A stretch of DNA of 64,000 nt from Homalodisca vitripennis (lineage: Eukaryota > Arthropoda > Insecta > Hemiptera > Cicadellidae): the NCBI RefSeq assembly GCF_021130785.1, contig NW_025778832.1, positions 1-64,000 of the forward strand. The letters are read 5' to 3'. Positions within the stretch are counted from its first letter, which is position 1; each line of letters opens with the position of its first letter. The position numbers and the translations under genes are program-made. A model generated the notes under the pieces. The model did not search any database. It was not told the DNA's origin and saw nothing but the letters and a program-made list of their open reading frames with translations. Of the stretch, positions 48,010 to 59,690 are shown one piece after another.

Positions 48010-51000
48010 TTTCAATGAATTTGCAGGTGATCAAGTGTTACTTTCAAATATTTCAAACAAAGTAGCAGAGGAGTCCTCACCAGCACAGACATAAACTCTT
48101 ATTAGATCTGGTAGTGTGCTGTAATAAATGCTGTTTGTTATAAGGAGAATAGTAGAGAGCGACTACTTAGACAATAAAGAGTATGTTATTGCAAACAGCT
48201 ACTTTAAACACTGAAATTTAAAAAATACAGTTTTGTCAAATTTTTCGTTGAACTTACAGAAAAATTATTCATTTTTCTCACACTAGAAACAGTACCAACA
48301 GATTAAATGTGGATTTTAGGATTGGATATTTATCCTAAACTAGTATCGTGTTTGAGTAATAACAGGAATAAAACTTTTAAGTAGTATATCTAATTCAAAG
48401 TAAAAAAGTATTACAAGGTACCTTGGATGTGGTAACACAACTATTCCACTTGCAACGCTTATGGTGAAACGGCTCTTAGTAAATATTTAAGAGACATAAT
48501 AGAATGAAATGTAGGGTAAGTACTAAAACAAGTGTTATCAATGGAGAGAGATTGTTATTACTTTCCCACAGATGCTCGATACCATTGAGTAATGCCCGTG
48601 TTAATGTATTATACAGGTATACACTAGCTGATTAGTTTGAGTAGCTCTTCATAAAATAATTCATACTGCGTTCTAATGTGCTATTATACGACCTTCCTCT
48701 GAAAAGCAAGTGCTTGATAAATCTTTCTTTTACTTTACACCGACGTTTTATTTCAGTATACTGACGATAATTGTTATGAAACGAAATTGCACTCGATTGT
48801 CTATAAAAACTGTATTCAACTATTCTCAGGCAGATACGACGAGAACTCTGAATCCTTATGTAATCTTCTAATAGTATAAAAATGGAAAAAGCAATAACAT
48901 TGTGAGCGTCTCTAATAGAATCAATACACGCAAGTTGATCAATTAATGATCTTGCTAATTGGTAATAATTATGAAACACAATATATTACCATATTGTACA
49001 ACTTCAACAGTTAACATGAATAATATTACCGTGCAGACTAATTGTTGTTGATAAACTAAGTAAATATTAGAAATTTTTTACCCAGCTAGATTCAGTTAGG
49101 ATTGAACCTATTTCTTTTGGCACGTCTTGGTTTTTTAGATTAGCTTGTGTAAGCACGTTTAAATAGATATTGAGACTATCACATGACAAACAAGTATGAA
49201 CTTGTATTTATTGTTCAAAATATTTTAATATCTTCCCTATTAATCTGTAATCTTGATTTTAATTAAACTTAGTAGCGTATTAGTTTTCTAAAACCAGGTA
49301 TTACGAGATCTTTTTATCGGTCCTACAAATTGCCTGAGTAACAACATAATCATAACATAATTGTTTGTATTATGTAAATGAAGTTATAGCAAAAAATTAT
49401 TTTATACTTTCTATGACATTTTAATTAGTGTAAGGCTTTTTCTACAAATAGAGAGATCAGTATCCACTTTAGGAACGTTTTTAATGCATTTTAGAAAGGT
49501 TCATTAACGATGTTCTTTAAGAAGCTGCCGAAATATGGGCATGGTATGTTTTTGAATTTGTAAGTGATTCTAACCATGAAGGTAAATTCTTAAATTTTCA
49601 TAGGACATTTTAGTCTAATAGATATTATACTACAGTAGTAGAACATTATTTACGAGCCAAGGTAAGAGCCGGAAAACTGTGCAAACGATCCGGAAATGAG
49701 GAAAGGCTTTATACAGTAGTTTCAAGGGATAGGTTTTTATTACAAAATCGTAAACAGTATAATTAACATTTTATTCTCTGTGGATATTGTATGCTATTCT
49801 ATGTCTTTTATTTATGAACTCTAATATTTGAATACCAAAAGTTATTAAGGTTGAAAATATATTCTCTATTGTAGTCAAATCTTATAATTTAATCCAATTA
49901 TTCTATTTATCACTAAACAAATTTACTTTAGGTTTTTAAAAGATTTATTACAGATTAGTCAATGTTAATGAAAATATTTTTTTCTTGAAAACATTATGCA
50001 AATATATTTAATGAAAAATGGTAAAAAATGCCAGGAATGAAATATGATAACAGTAAAGAAGCTTTATCTTCTATAGAAGTAATCGCTTACACAAAAATAA
50101 AAAAAACAGGGTTTCAATTAAGCTGTTTTTCTCTGTTCAATCTCAGAACCACCACAGTACATATTATTGATATCGGTGAAAATAGAACGCATCAGAACGA
50201 TTTGTTGTATAGTTATTGGTATACTCTATGAATCACAAAACGCCTACCTTTGCTAAGTAAGATAAGAATTGTCTTACATAATGCTGGTACATAATGCTGT
50301 ACCACGAGTCGTTTCGTCTGATAAAATTGATATATCTGTGACTAATGAAGTTCTCAACTCGGTGAATGAACGTGATATGATGAAAGCTGCCATGTGATTA
50401 TCAGCCTATTAGTTGGGGCTGAGGCCTCTCCATTTTACTTATCACACGTTCCTTCCAGTGTTCAAAATTTCACTCTCTCTTTCTGTAAATATTAAACTGC
50501 TTTGTACTTCATTAGTGTGGATTCAGTGTAGTGTACTTCATTTGGTTTTAACAAACCACTATAAAACGTCCCTCTCCACAATTTTCATCCAAATTTAGAT
50601 AATGTTTGTAACGTTCTCAATTTGATATTTGTTTTAAATAATTAATCGACGGTAAAATTAATATGTTTTATTTTACCAAAATCAAATTCTTTTTAAGTTT
50701 ATTTTGGTTTTCTCTTTGAACTCATCACTAATAAATCATGTCTCAGAGTAACAGTTGGTATGAGAGTTAGGCATTGTTGTGTGTCAGGTAAACGTATCTT
50801 AACTTATCTTATATTTTAACATTATTATTCTAAATTATTTAATGCTCTCGACTTCGATTATGTCCATATTCTTCTCTAAAAACTTAGGAAGGAAAGTTTT
50901 TTTAAATAACAGAGTCAAGTACTACCTCACATTATGGTTTTTATGTTCAAAATTATGCAACTAAGAGTGAAGATGTATCCCTTGTAGACACGCAAGGTTC

Positions 51001-51300
51001 TTTTTACACATTTTTATTTTACTGTTCTAGTATTCATACATTTTACGTTATATATTGTAGGAGATTCAAAACCTCGTGACCCTTGTTGTAGGAATTCTCA
51101 TTGCCTAATTGTATTGACTAAATAAAATGAGAACGTTTTAACTGTGTTTAAGTACGGATTGACCTCTTGGCGAACTAGGTTATTTTGAATAGATCAAGGT
51201 CCCATTATTTCCAAGCTATAAGGAAGAACGTAATCGGCTTCTCTTTGCTCTTTTCATGGTAGTTATGAGCTCATCGTTGCTATACCATGCTGCTAGGTAC
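48010..51300. other. AT-rich region, no recognisable gene
   Basis: The largest frame, 48,632-48,979 on the - strand (115 codons), shows no domain. A rough random-sequence estimate gives about one frame of that length in a window of this size and composition. Confidence 0.45.
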
Positions 51301-51301
51301 T

Positions 51302-51511
51302 GTGAGAGCTCTAATAAACTCTAGTTTGCTCGCATTCACTTTCAACCTACTCTTGGACGATGGCTGCTCATTTTACAAACTAATATTCTCCGCTAGACAA
51401 TAGTGAAAGTGCTGTAAGAGCTGTAATAAACTTTAGCTAGATCGCATTCCCTTTAAAACTAAGCTGGGACGACCACGTTGTACGTTTTTCAAACTAATAT
51501 TCGGCTTAAAT
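51302..51511. repeat. Two-copy tandem repeat, ~105-112-bp unit
   Basis: GTGAGAGCTCTAATAAACT at 51,302 is repeated as GTAAGAGCTGTAATAAACT at 51,414. Each unit continues with CGCATTC, a GGGACGA/TGGACGA segment and CAAACTAATATTC. Non-coding. Confidence 0.75.
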
Positions 51512-52900
51512 AATCACACAAGAGATCGCATATACCTGTAACGCGTTCTTTCATCTAGCTAAATATTACAGTTTAATTACGTATAGTATTTTGTACTAAT
51601 CCATAAAAACTACAAGTCAGCTATAGAATGCATTTCACATAAACACTAAATCCGTGTATAAGTCTATACTTAAGTAAACTACGCAATTAAACATTCTAGC
51701 ATTATGGTGATGAAAACGTTTTTGCTCAGGAGGAGAAGCTGTAGCCCGTCTTACTTGAAGTGCTTGCGGTATTTACGTAATAAAACATTCATATCATGAT
51801 AGTTTTTATTTAAATGGTTAGGTATAACCGCAAACGTCATGGATTAATTACAATGTATTTAACCTATACGTTGCATTATACTTTAAAATTTGTAAGTATT
51901 TTTTTAAATATTAAAATAAACTATAAATACAATAATTACATGAAATGGTATTAACGGGCTTTTTAATTCAAACACGTGTCATTGTTCTTTAGGAGAAAAC
52001 AGGAAAATATTTATATATAATTTATCTATGTGTAGTCCAAATTTTTTTTTCCATTTATTTTGTATTTTATTGTCCTCATCACAATCACAATGACGTACTT
52101 CAATTTATTTCAATACGTTAGTACTTTTTATTTGTTTATTTTAAATACAAATATAATTATTTTATAATATGTATACTTTACTATTGCAAATATTCTTTCT
52201 TGAAATCAAAATTTTAAAATATGTGACATAATGTATGAGAATTATTTTAAGAAAGTGCTAATTTTGTACGTAGTATTACAACAATCTGTACAAAATTGTA
52301 AGGCGAGCACTTAATTGAATCCCAATACCTAGTAAAATAAAATAAAGATATACTCGGTGTGGTGATTATTTATTTATTTACCATAGTTTAAGTAATATTT
52401 TGAGTTTATTGACAAATTGATAATTTGTAAACGTATTGTGCGCTTCCGGTATATTAGTAATTCTCACTAGCTGTGGATAATTTTATATAATATCTGCGAT
52501 ATGGAAGCAAATTAAATATCGGTATAACAGAAAACCTTAATACTCTCCTTCACTCAAGATTTTCAGAACACGCATTTCCAGGTTAGGTCTCTTCAACGTT
52601 TGGTAAGAATAAACCTAATAAACCTACCGACTGCAAGTATTATCAGGTTTCATGGCTTTAAAAGATATACCAACTTTTAATGCATTGGCCACTTGTGAAT
52701 AAATATTAGCTATGCTCGTACATCGAAAGGAATATATACATATATATAATTTTGTGTATACATGTATAAACTTTCAGTGATTTAAAACCTATGACTGTAG
52801 TTTTATATTTTAATTTAACACCTATAATTAAATAGCTGAGACGTCGGGCTTTGCTAAAAATAGCGCACTTCCTAAATTAACTTTTCAAAAGCATGTGCAC
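51512..52900. other. AT-rich region, no recognisable gene
   Basis: No coding region, repeat partner or transposon end recognised. Confidence 0.45.
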
Positions 52901-54059
52901 TGACTATTTCAAGTATGGCTAAGCGCGTAAACGTTAAATGAATAAGTTTCCACAAACTTAAAAATAGTATTATAATTCTAGTTGAAACACATTGTCACTA
53001 TAATAGTCTTTTCTGATTCCAAATTTACTCCCACATATTGCTTACGTTAGTGGATGCGGTTAAAGTGAGAAAAGAATAAATTTTCTTCACCCTGGAAGTG
53101 GAATCATCAATGAAACTCAATAAATATATGTATATCGTCCTAACAGTACTTGTTATTTTGTATTCGATCACTATTATTATCGCACGACCTATATTCAAGA
53201 AACACCACTCAAAGAGGTAGTGATTTGTAACTCATTATTGAACTTTAAGCTTTGAAGTTGAGCTCCATTGCAAAAAGCTTTATCCTAACGGTTGTCGTGT
53301 AAGTGGAAAAGTAAACTGCATTTCTTGATCTATAAACATATAAACAGTAATAAATAAACACGTCAATTTATTATTATCACATTCGTTAACAAATTTAACG
53401 AGTTCTATAAATATAAAAAATGTAAAAAATCAGCCATCAACTACAAGACTTGGGTTTAAAAAAATCTAGATTAATTCTTGAGTTTAATATACTGTTTACA
53501 ATTATATGATTTACATAGTTATGATGACAGTTGCTACAGATAATGTAAACGGAATATAGAACTAGACGTGAAGCCGAGTTGTCTCTTGATTCTGCCTTAA
53601 TTAAACTTTCTAATTACTTACCGCGTGCCCCTTTAATCTTCTCAATATAGATAAGTAAACAAAGTAACAAATACACAGAGAACAGTAAGGTGAATAGATT
53701 GCATAATTCGCTACAAATTGTATAAAAAGGTTAAAGCAGTTGGACTTTAAACTACATTTTGTAGTTATTATTAGACTAATGAAACTATTTTGAACGGAAG
53801 TGTCCAGTTTCTAATTAGCTTTAAAGTTTTTTAATCGGGTCTTATATAAAATTCGTTACTAAAAAAAAGTTGTCGTAAATAAAATTATATTATTACAGTT
53901 GTTGATAAATTAAACTAATCTCATTACATTATTATTTACGTGTTACGTGCATGATCAAAAATAAATCATGATCGACCAAGGCAATATAGTCCGATCTAGA
54001 CTTAAAGTATTTAAAGATCAATATTATATACACATATATCTATCAAACTGTTATTTCTA

Positions 54060-57000
54060 GTAACCACTATTCTGGTTTCTTAATAAACCAACGTATGGAA
54101 GTAATATATTTTCAGTGTGTTAGTATGAATAGAGGGTTTGTTTATGGCAAAATATAGTAGGTGACATATAAATGATGAAAGCGACTACATTCTCATACGG
54201 TGTAGTTTGAGTCAAGAGTTATAAATAGAACCTGAGATTAGGATTCTAGCCGATAGCATTATTTACAAATAAATTACCAGTTTCTAATGACTTTACTTTG
54301 AAAAGCTTCAAAGAGACATTATTATAATTTTAAGATGTGGTAATAAAAAACTACTGAACTAACGTAGATCTATTTGTATTTAAGTGTATCTCACTATGTA
54401 TGCATATGTGCAATAATGTTATAAGTCATATTTCAAAAATTAGGAGATTATAAAACTGTAACAGTGAGATAGTTTAGAGGATTAAAGTATCATTTTCAAA
54501 TAGTGCTCTCCAAGCAATATCTCTAATGATACGTTACTTAATGGGAAAAGTACGTTTCTCGAAAATATACTTTTTTGGAACATATGTTAAAATAGCACTT
54601 TCATGGCTTTTACAAATATATTTATATATTAATATAATTTTATTTACATTTTATATATTCTAAACGATAAAAAAGTGTAAAGAACTATAGACAAAAATCT
54701 ATGAGCGGTAATCCGATTCTAGTTTTCACAAATGATAGCGTGCCAGAATAACCACCGTTGTGGCTATACTCATTATACAAATACAAATCGGCAACTATGA
54801 TATACAATACTTTCCTTGGAATAGAACGTATTATATACAAACTCTTAAGAGTACGTCACTTTCCTTTAGATCCACAGTACCTTCGTCCACCTGGAAACTA
54901 ATCTTGTTGTAAATACTGACCAGCGGTAGCAAGTGACACATTACGTAATTTCTAACATAGCAATCCACGGCCTGAACCGATAACAATGGTAATTAAAACA
55001 ATATGTGTGGATTCGTCAGACATAGCACTGCTCAACTGAGATATCTCCAAAGAAAAAATACAGAATCTAAATCAAAGTATAAATAGTGTAATTTTATAAA
55101 GGATATTAAAGACTACTTTAGCTAAGAGCGACGCAGTTCTGTTTTAATGTGAGGTCTGCAACTACAATAAATGTGTTGAAAGATTAAGTATCAAACCGGG
55201 ACGTTTCCTGATTGACGAACTTACTGAAACAGATAACTGTAGAATAGAAAAAATGCTGACAAAGACGGGCAAGAGGAATAGAAGAAGAGTAAATAATCTT
55301 AGTGATAGCTCTCTATTGACGTAAACGTTTGTTAGGGTAGGCCTGGCTTTGAACATTCGTCTCCATAAGTTATTATACAGTATACAATTTATAAAACTGT
55401 GAAGAACTAAAAACTTTATATTCTTAAAAATTTACACAATTACTTCAAACTAATTGCTGATTACATACATTCTTTTTATTAAATGATATTATGTTTTAGT
55501 TTATCAAAAGATCTTTAAGTAATACAATTGAATTGTTTACACTAAATTTAAAATATTTAAACTCTTTAACCAATTAATTAGGATTTGATAAATTTTATAT
55601 ATACCTATATATGATAAGTTTGTAGAGTTTGAGACCACTGGACTAATTGTTTAATTTACAATAGTAGCCTATATATAATGTATAGCAATGGTTTCCCATT
55701 TAAATAACATGAAAGCCGTAAAATTAAATGTCCCCTATAAAGAGTAATCAAAATTTCTAATCGATAAGACTCGATATGCTATTGGCAACCAGGTTAAAAT
55801 GAGTGTGACTTTAAAATGTATAATTGAACCTTATGCTCTTGAATTTGATCTCCAATCATGAAATTTGTATTATAATAGTTTCCATAGGTAGCTGTAAGTT
55901 AAATTATAAAAATTAAAGTGACTATTATTAAATTAGTTAATAAAATACGTTTCCTCCAAAGGCAACTATCATCGATTTAGCATTGTAGTCAGGTAGGAAG
56001 TTAGCCTGATCATGCCGGTTTACTTGCCAATGGAATGGTAACAGAGGTACTGATAATGTACCATCTCGCTGACAGTTAGAGGTACGCTGGAGTGCGACAT
56101 GTGACCCAATATGAGTGACAATTGTGTTTTCAGATGGATAACCTCTACATCTTGAATAGGATAATTCGCATTAATTGCCAATTTTGAGATTGACTACGCA
56201 CAATTCCTAATTACTGAATTACCAATATTGGTAGTTGTGTGATTTCAATCGCTTAGTAAAAATTGTAGAGTAAATTTATATATTTATTGCAATGACCATT
56301 ACTGAAGATAGATTAGCTTCTGAAGGACTGTAAGATATATCTCACTAGTTATTTGGGAGGGTAAAAAACTTGAAGGTAATCTTTCTGGGAAGAGATGAAG
56401 TAGTGAGGCCAGACCGGCAGAAACGGGAGAGAAGAGAAAACCCAACAACACGGCGAGTCTTGCTGTAGTAAAACAAGTAGAGCCGCATAATACAACTTTT
56501 GTCAGGGATTTATTCCCTGTTTTCCACCAATGCCAAATTACATGCAATTGTGATTCCATCGGTAGCACGAGTAATTCTCACAGTGTGATAAGTAAACTTT
56601 CACAAACATGTAAAATTACTCCAACACAAATTAATACGCTCGTACAAAGCGTTTTTGTGTCACTGTAATTAATTTACAAACATTTGTGTATGAGTTAAAA
56701 TAAGGAAAACTACACTCCGCGTGATCTTATGTTGATCAGTCATTGTGTGAATTAATGTAAGTATTTTAAGCGAATCAAGTAAATTGAATAAACACGTGTA
56801 AACTATACGATCGTTCTAATAGGATTCCCTCTCTCTGACTCAGTCAATAGCGGTAATCGGTTTTGGGATTAAACAACCACATCAAGTCCACTTATCAGTC
56901 ATAGTCTAATGTACTTCACTGGTAACGCTACAGTACGCCATTACTTCCTACACTGATTATTGGTTTACATCACTTCTGACTTTATGTTGATTACATGAAA

Positions 57001-57380
57001 TATAACAGTCTACAGCGTACATATATCAATATTTCATAATGTAAGAGCCCCATTAGGTAGTTTACTTGGTGCAGTCATGTACTATGTTCTGAACTCACTA
57101 AAACTACCCAAGAGTGCGATTACTCGATTTCAATATTTATCTTGCCCTAGTTCTACATCTGTCTCATAATCTTAAAATGAATAATAAAAAAGCAATGATT
57201 TTATTCCAGACACATTTAAAATTGTATAATTACGTAAAATCAATATTCTCCAATACAACACACTAAAGTATATAATTATATGAATACATTCGTTAGCACA
57301 TCACTTATTTCCTTTCACGTTTGTTCATGATTGAGCGATTATATCTTTAAAACTCTAAAGCGGAGTCGGACATATGTATC
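54060..57380. other. AT-rich region, no recognisable gene
   Basis: Sequence inside duplication copy B without a visible counterpart in copy A. A less AT-rich stretch at 56,380-56,570 is open on both strands (89 codons on -) but shows no recognisable domain. Confidence 0.4.
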
Positions 57381-57390
57381 TAGTTTACAG
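57381..57390. repeat. Target-site duplication, left (TAGTTTACAG)
   Basis: TAGTTTACAG is repeated directly at 59,308-59,317, bracketing the Penelope-like element. The match extends one base to each side (CTAGTTTACAGT). Confidence 0.75.
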
Positions 57391-57440
57391 TTCTTTGTTT
57401 TAAAGGTTATTTTTGACGATGGAAGGATTGTGAAGGAAAC

Positions 57441-57492
57441 AGGATTTTTCCGGACATTTGCCATCGTTCAGTGAAACAAGAAAACAGTAACA
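57441..57492 (-). repeat. Inverted copy of the element's 3' end
   Basis: Exactly the reverse complement of 59,257-59,308 over 52 bases without mismatch (contains CCGGACATTTGCCATCGTTC). It is fused directly to the truncated RT frame at about 57,493. Confidence 0.95.
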
Positions 57493-58893
57493 TCTTAACG
57501 CCATTGGTAGGAAAAACTGACTCTTTCATCAAAAATTCCAGGGATTTCGTAGAGAAGTCAAAATCCCTAAAGTTGACTGAAACTGACAAACTGGTAAGTT
57601 TTGATGTCAAAAGTCTATTTACAAATGTACCAGTTCCAGAAACTCTCGGAATTATTAAATCACGTCTCAAAGAAGACCAAACATTAAAGGATAGAACTAA
57701 ACTTCCCGTGCCAGTAATTATGGAACTGTTAGAACTATGCACTCAATGCAATTATTTTGAGTTAGAGGGTAAAATTTACCGTCAAGATGAGGGGATGGCA
57801 ATGGGTTCTCCACTGTCTCCTATTTTCGCCAATATCTTTATGGAGGAATTCGAGCGAAAAGCTTTGGCTTCAGCTCAGTTCAAACCGAAGATTTGGTGGA
57901 GGTATGTGGATGATACCTTTGTTATTTTTTCTCATGGAGACATTGAATTAAATAATTTTTTGAATCACATTAATAGTATTTCTCCTTCCATCCGCCTCGC
58001 AATGGAAGTGGAAGTCCAAAACAAGCTTCCCTTTTTGGATGTGTGTGTATTAAGAGATAGGGATGTCCTTAAGACAACTGTTTTTCGAAAGATAACACAC
58101 ACAGGAAAATATTTAAATTATCAATCCAACCATCAAAAATCTGTCAAAGAAGGAGTAGCCTACTCGTTGTTTGATAGAGCAAAGAGCTTGTGCTCAGATA
58201 AAGATGGACTAAAAGAAGAATTTAAGAAAATTGAATCGGATCTCAGAAGCAATGGATACCCTCAATAAGTGCAAACGAACCAGAAGAATCATTCCTGAGT
58301 CAGAAAAACAGAATTGTGATAAATTTGCGTTTATGTCAATCCCTTATGTACCGGGATTATCGGAGAAAATTAGAAGAGTAGGTAGAAAGTACAACATTAG
58401 AACGCGTTTAAAACACACAACACTCTTAGACAAAGTCTCGTAAAAACAAAACCAAAAAATGGCACACAGGATTCCAAAAACTGTGTTTACAGTATAAAAT
58501 GTAGCTGCAATAGGGAATACATAGGCGAGACAAAAAGACCACTAAACGTAAGGATAAAAGAACACAAAGAAAACACGAGAAAGGGTTTTCACAGAAAAGT
58601 CAAAAATTGCACACCATTGTTGGTCCGAAGACCATCATATGAATTGGGATGAAGCCCACATAATACATCGGGAACCACATTTCTTCAAAAGGAAATTAAT
58701 TGAGGCAACATACATTAAATTGGCAGACCAACCAATCAGTCAACCATCAGTCGAGATTAGGCCGCTTTGGTTGCCAATTCTAAAAAATGAACTAAAGAGA
58801 AAACCAAAAGTATCAAACGGATCGGATATTAGTAATAAACCAATGCGGAGTCACAATATGGTTTTAAGAAGTTCATCTCGCATGAACCAATAA
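57493..58893 (+). pseudogene. Penelope-like RT + GIY-YIG endonuclease, broken
   Basis: The RT frame is open to 58,268, but its apparent start lies in the inverted repeat, so it is an N-terminal truncation. Motif A is LVSFDVKSLFTNVPV, motif B QDEGMAMGSPLSPIFANIF, the catalytic motif C RYVDDTF (Asp-Asp codons near 57,909) and a following LPFLDV. A one-base shift near 58,255 moves the frame (58,231-58,443: CKRTRRIIPESEKQ, FMSIPYVPGLS, RRVGRKYNIRTR). A second shift near 58,440 restores the first frame for the GIY-YIG-like part (CVYSIKCSCNREYIGETKRP, LNVRIKEH). A third near 58,590 leads into HHCWSEDHHMNWDEAHII and the tail ending at 58,893. The RT would prime on chromosomal DNA and the endonuclease would nick it; with three shifts and no N-terminus this copy is dead. 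Confidence 0.92.
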
Positions 58894-59256
58894 TAACGAA
58901 AGGGCCCATTCCTGTTCCCCTTCCCTTGTATTTCCGCCATCTTGTTTTAGCCAGCCGTCACGATTGCCATTGGCTAGTCCCTCTGGTCAGTCGTAGGTCG
59001 TTAGTAGACGAGTGAAGACGTATTGTGACCTATATTCCGTAGTTTAGTTTTTAATGATTAGTGTTTTGTATAGTTTTGTATTGAGTGCATGTCTTTAGTG
59101 TTAGTGAAGTTGACAACAACATGTAGGTTTGTGATTCCTGACTTAGGCGTGCCACAACGCTTTAGTAAGATTTGTTTATTTTACCTAGTTTGTAATTATG
59201 TGTTAGGTTAGTTCTTTACCTGAAGAAGAGATCAGATTGCAGATCTCGAAACGTAG
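58894..59256 (+). other. Penelope-like 3' untranslated region
   Basis: Non-coding part between the last stop and the terminal 52 bp. It is conserved against the solo tail at 19.3 kb, so it belongs to the element and not to host DNA. Contains GTCGTAGGTCGTTAGTAG, GATTCCTGACTTAGGCGTGC and the hammerhead-like core. Confidence 0.8.
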
Positions 59257-59260
59257 TGTT
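59220..59260 (+). ncRNA. Hammerhead-ribozyme-like core (unproven)
   Basis: CTGAAGA (59,220-59,226; hammerhead box CUGANGA), one extra A, a perfect 6-bp stem GAGATC/GATCTC with loop AGATTGCA, then GAAAC (59,248-59,252), loop GTAGT and GTT as a possible cleavage triplet. The second box, a helix II and a two-base-pair helix III are as in the minimal hammerheads known from Penelope-like elements. Against it: the extra A after CTGAAGA, and helix I cannot be closed with the sequence on either side. The solo tail at 19.6 kb has lost the first box. Confidence 0.35.
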
Positions 59261-59308
59261 ACTGTTTTCTTGTTTCACTGAACGATGGCAAATGTCCGGA
59301 AAAATCCT
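59257..59308 (+). repeat. Element 3' terminus (inverted at 57,441)
   Basis: Terminal 52 bases (TGTTACTG ... AAAAATCCT), exact reverse complement of 57,441-57,492. The final T overlaps the first base of the right target-site duplication. Confidence 0.95.
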
Positions 59309-59317
59309 AGTTTACAG
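59308..59317. repeat. Target-site duplication, right (TAGTTTACAG)
   Basis: Direct repeat of 57,381-57,390 immediately after the element. Confidence 0.75.
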
Positions 59318-59623
59318 TATGTAACTTTGTTACTGTACTCAATAAATATCTACTGTAAAGCCACGGAGGTATCGCCATATTCATGTTCTGAAACAACATT
59401 AGTAGAACGAATAATTGTCATCTAAACTTGGTTTTGTATTTTTGTACACTAAAAATTCACTTTCTTATAATAAAAATATTCATGAGCATTTAGTTTTAAG
59501 TACTATACAATTGTATAGGATTTATTAACTGTGGTTTTAAAAGTAATATTCACAAATGGAAAAGTTGTCATAGCAAAAGTGTATAAGAATATAATACTAC
59601 GTTACGATAACTGGGAATCTATA

Positions 59624-59632
59624 TATACATAC

Positions 59633-59688
<56 letters not shown>

Positions 59689-59690
59689 AA
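59624..59690. repeat. (TA)n/(CATA)n microsatellite
   Basis: About 65 bases of TA with a few ACATA interruptions, inside duplication copy B. No comparable tract is seen at the matching place in copy A (about 12.5 kb). Confidence 0.85.

Larger units (their letters stand above)
57391..59307 (+). mobile_element. Penelope-like retroelement, 5'-truncated
   Basis: A 1.9-kb insertion bracketed by TAGTTTACAG direct repeats. From left to right: about 50 bp of short unassigned sequence; a 52-bp inverted copy of the element's own 3' terminus (57,441-57,492); the 3' part of the reverse-transcriptase frame starting just before motif A; a GIY-YIG-type endonuclease region; an untranslated 3' region with a hammerhead-like core; and the 3' terminus. 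The RT N-terminal part is missing. The RT-plus-GIY-YIG order is diagnostic for Penelope-like elements. A solo 3' tail of the same family is at 19,331-19,670. Confidence 0.9.

Noticed and set aside
48632..48979. 115-codon - strand frame, one of the longest outside the transposons
   Set aside because: No recognisable motif, background base composition, and about one frame this long is expected by chance in 128 kb of double-strand reading at this AT content (rough estimate).
57471..57492. Apparent start of the RT frame (GTG at 57,471)
   Set aside because: It lies in the inverted copy of the 3' terminus; the genuine protein begins further upstream in intact elements, so this start is an artefact of the junction.
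57407..57742. 111-codon - strand frame in the Penelope-like element
   Set aside because: Antisense shadow of the reverse-transcriptase coding sequence.
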